The translations under genes were made by a program, and so were the position numbers. From contig OX459104.1 in the NCBI GenBank assembly GCA_949775045.1, positions 12,943,655-13,007,654 of the forward strand: 64,000 bases of DNA, given 5' to 3'. Numbering within the stretch: position 1 is the stretch's first letter; every line of letters begins with the position of its first letter. Below, piece after piece: positions 1 to 9,559 of the stretch. The stretch is from Metridium senile (taxonomy: Eukaryota; Cnidaria; Anthozoa; Actiniaria; Metridiidae). The notes under the pieces were generated by a model. It saw only the letters and a program-made list of their open reading frames with translations, made no database searches and was not told where the DNA came from.

Positions 1-811
1 TGCTATCAACGTCGTTATTTTGACAGGCTTTTTTTCGTTTGGCAGTGTCTGTTTTAGCACCTTGGTATTTTCGCTTATTTTTAGCTCTTTTTTCTTTCAC
101 GGAAGCAATATCGGCGAGATTTTTTAGTGGTTGTGGTTTTGCGGCGTCATCATGTAGAACTGTTTCTTTGCTTTCTTTTTGTACATTGCTTGTATTATTT
201 GTACTTACATTAAGACCAGAAGAAGTTGGCGAGTTTTCGCTTTTGTCTTCAATAAATACGCTATCCTCAGTTGCCTCAATTTTCGGTATTGTGGATGGGA
301 ATTGAAATACTGTTCTATTAATTGACTTATCTAAACTCTCTAATGAGGCCGGTGTGAAATTATCGGGAAGATAAATCGATAAATCATCGGAAGGTTTTCG
401 CGAAGAACAACAAATTTCGTACAATGTCGAAGGTGTTTTCAAGGCTGGCGATGTTGTATTTGAAAGCGAAAATAAAGGCGAGAGAAGTCCCATATTATCA
501 ATCTCAGAAATAGAAGTTCTTGGTAAGAATGGACTGCGAGGATACGATTCATTATGTGATGAGAATAAATCTGCCTGAGATGTATTCATATTTACAGCGA
601 TTCTAGGCCATGTAAAATGTAAATCAGTGAAGTCTTTCTGCAAGTCTAAAGTACCATCTTGAAGCCCATCTAAATCAGGAACAACTTGTGAACGATCCAT
701 TGTAGTTGCTTGATGCATTAGTTCTTGTCGATCGATATTCAGAATGTCCTCAAAGTCTAACTGTGTAATTAGCGCTGATCCGCGACGAAAACAAGGCGAA
801 CTAGGAATCAT
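1..811 (-). CDS. 5' coding part of an unidentified Ser/Thr-rich protein (partial)
   Basis: An uninterrupted frame of 270 codons runs from the ATG at 811-809 to the left window edge, so the C-terminus lies outside. The product begins MIPSSPCFRRGSALITQ and is rich in Ser, Thr, Asn and acidic residues, with acidic/hydrophobic patches such as LDFEDIL. Near the edge (residues about 240-262) comes a strongly basic stretch (VKEKRAKNKRKYQG, then AKRKK) that could be a nuclear localisation signal or the start of a DNA-binding basic region. No signal peptide, membrane segment or recognisable domain is visible. A low-complexity acidic N-terminus before a basic region suits a transcription regulator (for example a bZIP protein), but that is inference only. 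The ATG is the first in this frame near the 5' end. A perfect CRE palindrome lies 223 bp upstream. I do not recognise the gene. Confidence 0.6.
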   Translation of the reverse strand, partial: MIPSSPCFRRGSALITQLDFEDILNIDRQELMHQATTMDRSQVVPDLDGLQDGTLDLQKDFTDLHFTWPRIAVNMNTSQADLFSSHNESYPRSPFLPRTSISEIDNMGLLSPLFSLSNTTSPALKTPSTLYEICCSSRKPSDDLSIYLPDNFTPASLESLDKSINRTVFQFPSTIPKIEATEDSVFIEDKSENSPTSSGLNVSTNNTSNVQKESKETVLHDDAAKPQPLKNLADIASVKEKRAKNKRKYQGAKTDTAKRKKACQNNDVDS

Positions 812-1033
812 ATTTTTCTCAATATCGTCACAGACAAAAAAACCCGCTTTTAACTGATTTAATTACACCGATAAAAAGCCTTGTCCAAGGTTATTATCTC
901 CTGTCTTTTCACAGCTTCATTTGGTGTCTTTTTAGTTGGCTTTTCTCCCGGTAACTAGTAGAGGAAATGGTGGTTATAAACGCTTCGTTATCAACAGACT
1001 GGCTCACTTGCTCAATAGTACCTGTTAGAGGCA

Positions 1034-1041
1034 TGACGTCA
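1034..1041. promoter_or_regulatory. CRE palindrome TGACGTCA
   Basis: A perfect 8-base CREB/ATF site stands 223 bp upstream of the ATG of the minus-strand gene at 1-811. Position and perfect symmetry make it a plausible promoter element, but 8-mers also occur by chance; similar sites appear inside foldback repeats at 22408 and 60391. Confidence 0.35.
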
Positions 1042-1699
1042 CACGTTTATTTACAAACATTACTTGCATATATTTTTCTAGTTTTTTCTTTTGCATTTAT
1101 TATCAATTAAAAAAAAAGTAGTTTCCGGTATTTTTTCTAGTATTTGCAAGGACTATTGGGGTATGATATTTGTAGTTAATTGTGTTATAGGTGATGCAGT
1201 AAGCATGTTTATTCTCGCAATATGCAAATAGCAATTAGAAGAGACGTAATCACACCATCCAACTGCGCAAATAGGTTGCCTAGCAACGATTCCCAAAGCC
1301 CAATATCGTATTGTAAAACCTCATCTGTTTTATTTTATAGATTCCATCATTTGATTAAAATTTAAATTAGCTTTCGATGACATTAGAAATATTATCAAAA
1401 CAATTTTGGCAAAACAATTCCTTTTTAACAAAAGATCTAGACTAAACCATATTTTCAAATTTACAATTCAAATATATTCCATATTAATCTGCGGGGATTT
1501 GCGAAGTGTCACAAATGTCTTACATTATTGTGACATATAGTTCCTTTTCTTTGGTAAATATATGCAATACCATAGATACATGTACAAAACACATACAAAC
1601 ATTGGAAATTTGCAAATTGTTATTACACAGGCAACCCGGTGAATGATTCTAGGCTTTTATTACAGACCACAGGCAGCCCAGGCTCGCAAGCTAAAAATG

Positions 1700-2096
1700 T
1701 CAATCAGTGGCCCTTTTCACGGTTCGAATCGAACAACCTCAGCCTTGATAGACCGAATCGAAATATGGCGTACTCTTATTGTTCTTGACTGTCTAGCCTC
1801 GTGTTCAAGTTGGAAAACAATAGAGTTTTCACATGTATCCGAGGCTGCGCAGTTAATTAAGAAAAATTCTTATTCAAATTGGCCGCCATATTTCGATTCG
1901 GTGTATAGCATGTAACTGTGATATTCTTTACAATTTGACTACAGCCCGTGGAATTTTGAAGTGTTTTTAATTATCTTCAATTGTTTGATAATGTGTAGAT
2001 TCCTTAAATTAATGCGAGCCGTAGTCAAATTTTAAAGAATATATTACACGTTATCGAGGCTGAGGTTGTTCGTTTCGAACCGTGAAAATGTCCATT
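1700..2096. mobile_element. Foldback MITE family A, copy 1, with a second foldback inside
   Basis: The ends are inverted: CACGGTTCGAATCGAACAAC near 1720 faces GTTGTTCGTTTCGAACCGTG near 2066-2085. Between them lies a second hairpin at 1753-1903 whose arms are ACCGAATCGAAATATGGC and GCCATATTTCGATTCGGT, interrupting the family A sequence. Related family A pieces occur near 48200-48385, 55480-56040 and 58190-59345. No transposase is present, so it is non-autonomous. Confidence 0.7.
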
Positions 2097-2177
2097 AGCG
2101 ACTTGTTACACACACATTGATATTGCAGTGATTTCTGTCGTTAATTCGTTAACTCGCGATCGTTTTCGGCACAAATA

Positions 2178-2308
2178 GGTGAGCGTAGCGTTTACAAGTT
2201 TTGGTGTTGTGATGCTAATTTGCCAACCAATTTAACAATGGATTTTAATTTTCTTTGTTCTAATAAATAGTTGGTTGGCAAAACCATAACAAAATACGTC
2301 ACTATAAA
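2178..2308. mobile_element. MITE family B, copy 1
   Basis: This unit of about 130 bp includes GTAGCGTTTACAAGTTTTGG, TGATGCTAATTTGCCAACCA and GGTTGGCAAAACCATAACAA. The same order recurs at 20343-20477 and, truncated, at 41624-41715. It contains an internal inverted TTGCCAACCA/TTGGTTGGCAA pair. Confidence 0.65.
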
Positions 2309-2667
2309 GTGAGAAACTTTACTCCATGAAAAATCCTTTCTATATGCATGTTATCAATTTTATATGGTTTATTTATAGGACGTTAAAATATATTTTATCT
2401 GAAGTATTTCGCACCACAACGCGTGATAGACTTATAGCTGGTGTTTCAGTTTATTATGAGTTGGTTTTGGATGACGTAGGCGAGTGATTTATGCATGTAG
2501 CATAATGATATGGTTCTTTAAAGTCATATTATAATCGTGGTTCTGTAAGTGTTAATCTTCTAATATCTAAAGTATTACATGAAGTGGGATTACATTATTG
2601 TGCATTAAAATGCCAGAAGTACTTATAGCGAATATCAGTCATGATGAACACTGCCTCCTACGTCGAC

Positions 2668-2936
2668 TATTTTATTTTATTTTATTTATTTTATTTCATT
2701 TTATTTTATTTCATTTTATTTTATTTTATTTTATTTTATTTTATTTTATTTTATTTTATTTCATTTTATTTTATTTTATTTTATTTTATTTCATTTTATT
2801 TTATTTTATTTTATTTTATTTCATTTTATTTTATTTTATTTTATTTTATTTTATTTTATTTTATTTTATTTCATTTTATTTTATTTTATTTTATTTTATT
2901 TTATTTTATTTGATTTTTTTATTTTATTTTATTTTT

Positions 2937-2967
<31 letters not shown>

Positions 2968-2990
2968 TATTTTGTTTTATTTTAATTTTT
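2668..2990. repeat. TTTTA pentanucleotide array with TTTCA interruptions
   Basis: About 320 bp of nearly pure TTTTA repeats, with TTTCA units at semi-regular spacing (roughly every 5-12 units) and decay towards longer T runs at the right end. The array is open in several frames and yields artificial Phe/Ile/Leu/Tyr proteins, which I do not regard as genes. Confidence 0.95.
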
Positions 2991-3029
2991 TTAGATTATG
3001 TATTAAAATACACCTGTTTCAACAAAGGT

Positions 3030-3200
3030 TGACGGAGTGAACAGTGAACGATGATTTGCACGACCGAAAGGAACTATGGGTAGTTGACATTGATTATCAA
3101 CGAAGAGCTAAAGCTCGAAACGTCAGTAATGTTGAGTTAACATTTTTTAAGGTATTACAAATTTCATTCTATTTACCTATCATTGCCGGATTATTTATAC
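3030..3200 (+). repeat. Retroelement-type terminal repeat with hammerhead-like core
   Basis: It contains GAGC-TAAA-GCTC (3105-3116), then GAAAC and GTCAGTAA, and downstream a segment on inducing 'TTCATTCTATTTACCTATCA'. The same layout recurs at 45459-45610 and, decayed, at 23926-23975 and near 51790-51990. Hairpin-GAAACGTC ends of this kind occur in animal Penelope-like retroelements and related repeats; assignment to that class is inference. Confidence 0.5.
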
Positions 3201-4579
3201 CTCCTTTGTGACAGAAAACATATTCACTGCATAATACAGGTCTCCCTTTAGCGGAAGAGAGCTTCTAGCTTATGAAACTAAGCTAAGCAATCCAGAAAAA
3301 TACTAGGATATATTGTATACGTAACCATAATTCCTTTCGGTCGTGCAATTCTGTGCTAATATTATTTTAATACATGTATGGATATAAGTTTGAGAAGCAT
3401 TGTTCTACATGCAGTATGCAGCAAAACTTAATCGATTCACTAACCTTTAGATGTATTATACACTTATTTGAAGGTTGACGATATGAACAATGAATACATT
3501 CGGTTATGAGTTCACAAAAAACATTACGCTTTTCCTGTTTAAAAAATAAAGGACTGTATAAATAAAGATTTCCACAGGAAGCCCGAGACTAGAAAAGATT
3601 ACTAACGATTAGTCGTATATGCAAGGTACTAATAATAACTGATAATAGTAATGCTAATGGTTAATGGTTAACCTACTCGCAAAGGCAATTTTCAGTAAGG
3701 CCCTCAAATAAATACAAATAAGGGAGTTATCATTACTTAGGGGGGGGGGGGGGGAGGGAGGTTGGGATTGCATTCAATATCAGGGAGGGCCATATTTTTT
3801 CCTTACTATTGGGATGGTCTCTTTTTAATACAATTATAAATAATTATAAATATATCTATAAGTATATAAAAAGTACAGTACAATGATAAAATTATAAAGA
3901 TAATTAAAAACTAAGATTAAAAAAAATATTAAAAATAGTCATTAAGACCCACATACGTATCTAAATAGTCATTTAGTTACATTAGTAAGTTTAGATTTAA
4001 AAATACTTGAAGATTTACCATAACTTAGTTCCATATCTAACTCATTGAATTCTTTGATAAAAGATTGCTGTTCACTGGGTGACAACAACCCTTTTAAAAC
4101 TTCGCTGTATAGTATTGACTTTGTTTTTGTATTGACTTTGTTCAGATAACTGTCTCGATAACACAGCAGCAACGCAAATAACCCAAACACACTTGCAAAC
4201 AAAGAAAAACCAAGTGACCTTTGAAAGCAGCCGCATGTTTTAAGAAACTGTCAAAGCGGCTCTTTTAAGAAATTATTTTGAGCTGTCAGTTTTAAAGGCC
4301 CAGTATTGACCATTACGCTTTGCGCGCCTTTGTCATTGTTTTGGTTTTCACGAGAACAAGATATGTATTGTAAGGCATGTGAAATATTTAGTTATCGAAT
4401 GAAGAAGTAGTTTCTTATAACTATATAACTGTATTTTGAAAGTTATTTAAAACCTTTGAAATTAAATCATCGAAATCTCGTATTTTGAGACCAATAATGG
4501 GGGGCCTATTATAGGGGTTCGTCATACCGCAAAACCGCTATTTTTCGTCATGTTTTTCCGTTAACCGCCGCAAAATATC

Positions 4580-4690
4580 TACCCTGGTTACCAGAGGCTT
4601 GACTATTAACCTTAATTTTTAACTCTTTTTTAAAGCCGCGAAGCGGCAAACGAGCTGCGAAGCTAGTCAAGCCTCTGGTGACCAGGGTAC
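4580..4690. mobile_element. Short hairpin element inside 4495-5548
   Basis: The arms TACCCTGGTTACCAGAGGCT and AGCCTCTGGTGACCAGGGTA are near-perfect inverses about 26 bp long. The loop carries AAGCCGCGAAGCGGCAAACG, itself partly palindromic. Confidence 0.7.
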
Positions 4691-4880
4691 AAAAAATCAT
4701 GAAAAACCGCAACCGCCATGTTTTGTTTAAAAGCGCCATTTATCTTACACTTTCCTGCTCACTACCGATGAAAATCATTAAATTTGAAAGTCTTGATACG
4801 TTTTAAAATCAACAATAACGATATCTTATTCAAATATATATTTTCAACCGAAATCCGCATGTTAAAAGTGCATTAAACCC

Positions 4881-5397
4881 CTCAAGTATGTTAAGACCTG
4901 GTTCTAGCCAGTCAGTTTCAAGAAAAAACGTTTTTATTTGTCATTGCCACAAAACTCATCTGATTTTAATAAAAATTGGTATATTGATAGATCTCGGGCT
5001 GCTGCTGTTCCTAAAGTTTTAATTTTGACTTAGGGGCGGTCACGTGACCAGTTTAGATGGATAAGGGATTTCGTTTTTCATTTGAAAATGCGGTCGCGAG
5101 TTTTACAAAACTCTCAAACTCTCCAAGCACAGTTCTGTGGAGACTTTGGTGAGAAGTACATTTAATGTATAAGTTTGTTTTACCTATTCAAACTCGCGAC
5201 CGCATTTTCAAATGAAAAACGAAATCCTTTTTCCATCTAAACTGGTCACGTGACTTTAAAAACTTTAGGAACAGCAGCAGCCCGAAATCTATCAATATAC
5301 CAATTTTTATTAAAATCAGATGAGTTTTGTGGCAATGACAAATAAAAACGTTTTTTTCGTGAAACACTGGCTAGAACCAGACCTTAACATACTTGAG
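4881..5397. mobile_element. MITE family C, copy 1 (517-bp hairpin)
   Basis: The terminal inverted repeat CTCAAGTATGTTAAG/CTTAACATACTTGAG continues as arms of more than 200 bp, including GGTCACGTGACCAGTTTAGA on one side and its inverse on the other; the loop is about 80 bp. A second copy at 58607-59293 has a clear TA target-site duplication, so a Tc1/mariner-type mobiliser is likely. Here the flanks are not TA. Confidence 0.8.
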
Positions 5398-5879
5398 CCG
5401 AAAACCGAGCCGCAAAATCTGCAATTTTCCACAACCGACCAGCATCTCCATAACCGTAACCCACAACAAAAATTGCAACAATACCGAAAACTGACCTCTA
5501 AAATTGGCAAAAACTGTCAAACCGCCAACCTATAATAGGCCCCATAATGCGAAGTTTATTCAAGAGCGGAAGCCGGACATTAGTTTGTAATAAGGTCAAA
5601 TAACTCTGTTGTCCGGTCAAATAATTTTACTTTACTAGTAATAATGCATGAATAACTCACCCGCTTCTTGAATTAATCGATTATTAATTAGTTAGTATGT
5701 TTGATATATAATATTGAAGAAATGTTTCTGTATTAAAGTCGGGAAAGAGCCATTTGTAAAAGAGTTCTTAATCTGCGAAAACAAAGCCTGTTTGGGTTTT
5801 GGAGCAAAAAAACGGATGATGGGGATTCCTGTGTTGTCTTGACACTCGCGAGAAACATAGACTAAAAAGGAAAGGTGAC

Positions 5880-5995
5880 GGAGGGGGCGGGGGAGAGAGA
5901 GAGAGAGATAGAGAGAGGAAGTAAACTTCCCCTTTCCCTTCCTTTCTTCCTCTCCCCTCCCCCTCCCCCTTCGCTTCCTTTTCGCTACAACACAG
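5880..5995. promoter_or_regulatory. GA-rich tract then pyrimidine-rich tract upstream of TRIM-NHL
   Basis: A GAGAGA run (about 5893-5920) is followed by a C/T-rich run (5928-5972), ending about 165 bp before the TRIM-NHL ATG. Such tracts are common in animal promoters, and no TATA box is evident. Promoter role is inferred from position only. Confidence 0.3.
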
Positions 5996-6137
5996 GAACC
6001 CCAAATCCGACTTTTTTCAAAAAGCTGCCATTTTGAAATTTGAGGTCTCGCAAAGCAGTCTGGGATAGTATTCACTCGTGACTTCTCAGAAACTGAACAC
6101 CGAGTCACGCTGCTTGCTACAAGAAAACCAGCGTAAA

Positions 6138-8213
6138 ATGGAGTCATTTCTAGCAAATCTCAAACACCAAGTCCAATGTTCCTTGTGTAATGAGACGCTG
6201 ATCGAACCCAAGTTGTTACAATGTTTTCATAAGTTTTGTAAGTCTTGTATCAAGAGACATGCACAGCTCACTGAAGAAGTCAACAACTTCGAGTGTCCTC
6301 AATGTACCTCACAAACCCTACTGCTACAAGATCTAAACGACGTCGAAGACCTACAGATCAGTCCGGTACACTCGCGAGTCTTGCAAGTTCTATCGTTTAT
6401 CGAAAATCAAAGGATTTGTTCAGTTTCTGGGAGTCATTCGCAAGCATTGTGCCATTGCTTCGACTGTAATCGATCGTTATGCGAAGAATGTCTTCGTTAC
6501 CATTCAGAATTCACCAAAAATCACCAAGTCGTTTCGTTGTCTGACTTGAAGAAGGAAGACATCGATATAATGTTGAAAAGAGAAAGTCTTTGTAAAACTC
6601 ACGGCAATCAAGACGTATATTTACACTGCCAAGACTGTGATATGCTAATATGTAGGCATTGCTTGATAGACCATCATCACAACCACAAGACAACATCACT
6701 GCAGGAGTTCATCGCCATTGAAAAAGATCTACTGTCTAAAAGACTTGAAGAAATCGAAAAAATGAGTACTGACGAAAAGGAAAAGAAACAACAAGAAGAA
6801 ATCGCTCTCCTTATCAAACACAATGGAGAAAAAGCTAAAGAACAAGTCAAGACACTAACCAAAAAGTTAGTCAACGCTCTTATTGACAACGAGCAACAAC
6901 TTTTGAATGAAATTCAGAAGAGCATAACAAAGGCTGACAAGAATTTACGTATAATACGTCACGCTATAGAAGCACAAGAGTACATCAAATACATCATACA
7001 AAACGGAACAGCAAGTGAAATGATCGACACCCGAGACGAAGAATGCTCTCAAAATTTCACCTACAACGCGTTTGAAAAACGCATCTCTGGAATAGAATTC
7101 AAACCTAATGAAGACCTTTGTGAACAAGTAAAAACTGGCTTAGGACTAGTACGATCAGTTAAGAAGGCTGACCTAAAGATGAGTTCAATCAAAGTTGAGC
7201 CTTCTGATATTGAGGCCACAAAGAAAGCAAAGCTGTCAATAGAACTCAAAACAAAAGAGGGTGAAGTCACGAACGAATCTTTGCAGAATGTAACCATACA
7301 GTTCACTCCAGAGGATGATGTAAAAATAGGAGAAATACAGATGACAGATGGTCCACTAGTAATGCTTGATAAGCCACAGCAAATGAAGGAAATGATTGGA
7401 TATTGTAAACTGAAAGACGCCTTGAATACAGGATCTAAGAACTTTGCAGGAATTGCAGTAAATAAAACAAACAGTAAGATTGCTGTAGCAGATTGTAAAT
7501 CACACTGTGTAAGAGTATTCAACATGGAAGGAGATTTGTTACTGACATATGGTAGTAAAGGCAGCGGACAGGGGCAGTTGGAATGTCCACATGGCTTGGC
7601 ATTTCTTAATGAAACAGATCTAGTCATTGCTGATTGTAATAATCACAGAATATACATAGTGAATACTACAACAGGAAAGCTGGTGAGAACCTTTGGTTGC
7701 CATGGCAATGGCAATGGTCAATTTTATCACCCTCAAGGGGTACTCATTGATGATGATTCAAACATCATTGTATGTGACTATTATAACAATCGTGTTCAAG
7801 TGTTTACAAAGGATGGAGACTATAAGTATCAGTTTAGTGTACCATACCCTCTTAGTACAGTTACTCGCAATGGTCTGTTCTACTTCAGTCGTTTTTTCAA
7901 TACAGTGGTTAATGTGATTGAGGTGAAAGACAACCAGTCACCCACTACAGTAATCACCATTGGTGGGGAGGACTACACTGATGGTCAGCTACAGGACCCC
8001 CGTGGTCTAGCTATTGACAATGATAACAATCTACTGGTCTGTGATTATGGTTCTTGTTTGATTCATAAATTTACATTGGATGGACGTTATGTAGGTCAGT
8101 CAAGTCAACTAACCAATAGTCCCAAATACATAACAGTATTGAATAATGGTCAAGTGATTTGTACTACAGAGGGAGGGGGTGTTGCCTTTATTGAAATGGC
8201 AATAACTAAATAA
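6138..8213 (+). CDS. TRIM-NHL protein (RING, two B-boxes, coiled coil, NHL repeats)
   Basis: A single uninterrupted exon encodes 691 aa. The ATG at 6138 (MESFLANLKHQ) is chosen because the frame upstream of it has only a GTG and the RING follows directly. Order: RING about 14-56 (CSLC, CFHKFCKSC, CPQC), B-box 1 about 94-130, B-box 2 about 151-185 (CKTHG, CQDCDMLICRHC, HHHNH), Lys/Glu-rich coiled coil about 190-290, a linker about 340-420 that may be a degenerate filamin/Ig fold, and about five NHL repeats from 435 to the end (ECPHGLAF, YHPQGVLIDD, QDPRGLAIDN). The family comprises ubiquitin E3 ligases and RNA-binding regulators related to TRIM2/3/71; the NHL propeller binds RNA or protein. 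IKVE at about 351-354 fits a SUMO consensus. Lack of introns is common in invertebrate TRIM expansions and fits past retroposition. The exact vertebrate counterpart cannot be assigned. Confidence 0.93.
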   Translation: MESFLANLKHQVQCSLCNETLIEPKLLQCFHKFCKSCIKRHAQLTEEVNNFECPQCTSQTLLLQDLNDVEDLQISPVHSRVLQVLSFIENQRICSVSGSHSQALCHCFDCNRSLCEECLRYHSEFTKNHQVVSLSDLKKEDIDIMLKRESLCKTHGNQDVYLHCQDCDMLICRHCLIDHHHNHKTTSLQEFIAIEKDLLSKRLEEIEKMSTDEKEKKQQEEIALLIKHNGEKAKEQVKTLTKKLVNALIDNEQQLLNEIQKSITKADKNLRIIRHAIEAQEYIKYIIQNGTASEMIDTRDEECSQNFTYNAFEKRISGIEFKPNEDLCEQVKTGLGLVRSVKKADLKMSSIKVEPSDIEATKKAKLSIELKTKEGEVTNESLQNVTIQFTPEDDVKIGEIQMTDGPLVMLDKPQQMKEMIGYCKLKDALNTGSKNFAGIAVNKTNSKIAVADCKSHCVRVFNMEGDLLLTYGSKGSGQGQLECPHGLAFLNETDLVIADCNNHRIYIVNTTTGKLVRTFGCHGNGNGQFYHPQGVLIDDDSNIIVCDYYNNRVQVFTKDGDYKYQFSVPYPLSTVTRNGLFYFSRFFNTVVNVIEVKDNQSPTTVITIGGEDYTDGQLQDPRGLAIDNDNNLLVCDYGSCLIHKFTLDGRYVGQSSQLTNSPKYITVLNNGQVICTTEGGGVAFIEMAITK

Positions 8214-8370
8214 AAAAAAAATGCCTGTAGCATGTACATACATAAACATAGCTATGATAATAGGAAAGCTTAAAGAAGTTTGAAAAGAAACAAACCATCG
8301 CTCCATCATGTAACGAGCAACGTGTCACGTTACTGTTACAGCAAATGACCTTGGATTTACATGCACAGTA

Positions 8371-8514
8371 GACCTTTCCCGAATTCGCTCGGATGATCAC
8401 AAAACAATGGTTTCAAGTTGAGGTTGCCGGCCTTGATAAATAGAAGAATCAAGTTCAGTCTCGACTTGAAACCTTTGTCTTGTGATCATCCAAACGGATT
8501 CGGGAAAGATCTAT
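8371..8514. mobile_element. Foldback MITE downstream of TRIM-NHL
   Basis: Arms CCTTTCCCGAATTCGCTCGG and its imperfect inverse (AAACGGATTCGGGAAAG), then GATGATCACAA and TTGTGATCATC, then GGTTTCAAGT and ACTTGAAACC, form a hairpin of about 144 bp. Confidence 0.7.
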
Positions 8515-8596
8515 CATATTTAGTTGTATTTTATAAAACGCTAGAAAATGTATTACGCGCGTAGTAAGATGCGTATAAATAGCTTCTGACTAATTT

Positions 8597-8602
8597 AATA
8601 AA
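8597..8602 (+). terminator. Possible polyadenylation signal of TRIM-NHL
   Basis: AATAAA lies 384 bp after the stop. A nearer AATAAA overlaps the stop codon itself (8209-8214). A MITE (8371-8514) separates them, so the distal site may be of repeat origin. Confidence 0.3.
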
Positions 8603-8789
8603 ACACACAGATGTGATTCAGAGTAAATCTGTGAGAAGTTCTGTGTTTTAACATGGACGCAAAATTTTTAACATGCAACACCACAAAAACATGTAGGACA
8701 GCTAAAACAATATGTGGACGTAGTGTTATACAAGTGTTGGTATATATTGTGATCACTTTTATATATATATATTGTGATCACTTTTTTAT

Positions 8790-8900
8790 TCACTTGACTC
8801 TGAAGATGACTTCCGCACAGGATGTCGAAACGTCAGTCACATCAAACAGCCCTTCTGAGGGCTACATCCACCCGGATGATCCTATTACAAATATTGTTAC
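8790..8900 (+). repeat. Repeat end with intact hammerhead-like core
   Basis: Reading plus: TGACT (8795-8799), CTGAAGA (8800-8806), T, a hairpin GACTTCC-GCACA-GGATGTC with one mismatch (8808-8826), GAAAC (8827-8831), GTC, AGTCA (8835-8839). The two outer pentamers pair. The following segment (ACATCAAACAGCCCTTCTGA and on) resembles the dispersed 3' part of a cnidarian retroelement. It follows a short ATATAT/TGTGATCACTTTT duplication at 8745-8785. Confidence 0.55.
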
Positions 8901-9559
8901 TTCGATAAACAGAGTGTAACTAGACGCTCTACTGAGCGTGTACTCGATGGGCCAGAATTCAGAAAGTCATATATGAACTATAGGCTATCTGAAGCGCGCG
9001 CTTACTTAATTAGGATTTGTCTAGTATTGGTAATGGATAATGGAAAGGGATGATAAGAAACTGAAAAGAAGAGTGTATAGTGGATGTAGTGGTGGGATAT
9101 GTAAAATAAAAGAAAGATTAAAAACGAAAACATTAAGAATATTAAAAAGGCGCTGAAAAACTGAAAGATGGTAACGACGAAAGGTGAGCGACTAAAAATA
9201 AAATGGTAGTGATAACAATATTTTCTGTACCCGCAGGAGAGGGGTATTGTTCAGTTTTGGAAGCGAATACGCTAGGCCACGGAATTTCCAGCGATAAAAA
9301 GAAAAACTGATAAATTTTAGAAAATATTTTTCTCATAATGGACCTTCCCTTATTTTCTTTTTAATATTTATACATGATAATAAAGTTGTGCTGTTATTTT
9401 TCTGAATGTTTTCTTTTCTTTTTGTTATCATTATTATCATTATCATAGAACTCCAATATCTGCAAGGATTAATTATTAAATAGCACATTGAATATATTGC
9501 TACAACACTACATTAACTGTTTGCAAGAGTAGAAACAGTTGTCTTTGATATTTCCATTT

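Larger units (their letters stand above)
4495..5548. mobile_element. Composite foldback element with two nested insertions
   Basis: Outer inverted ends: GGCCTATTATAGG at about 4502-4514 faces CCTATAATAGGCC at 5529-5541, both flanked by ATAATGG/CCATAAT. The interior is rich in AACCG motifs. Two separate foldbacks sit inside: a short hairpin (4580-4690) and a 517-bp MITE (4881-5397). No transposase is encoded. Confidence 0.7.
812..6137. other. Repeat-rich spacer between the left-edge gene and TRIM-NHL
   Basis: No convincing coding region is seen. It holds a CRE (1034), nested foldbacks at 1700-2096, a MITE at 2178-2308, the TTTTA array at 2668-2990, a ribozyme-like repeat end at 3030-3200, a 14-base poly(G) run near 3741, and the nested element at 4495-5548. 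The parts 1060-1640 and 3200-4480 are AT-rich sequence in which I see nothing recognisable. Confidence 0.6.

Noticed and set aside
2598..3032. Phe/Ile/Leu/Tyr-rich open frames
   Set aside because: Translation of the TTTTA array.
6078..6137. GTG as start of TRIM-NHL, adding 20 residues
   Set aside because: An animal gene is expected to start at ATG; the ATG at 6138 lies 14 residues before the RING cysteines.
5692..6156. Minus-strand open frame of 154 codons over the TRIM-NHL 5' region
   Set aside because: Most of it is translation of GA/CT-rich low-complexity sequence; no family resemblance.
7061..7627. Minus-strand open frame of 188 codons
   Set aside because: It is the antisense shadow of the TRIM-NHL coding region.
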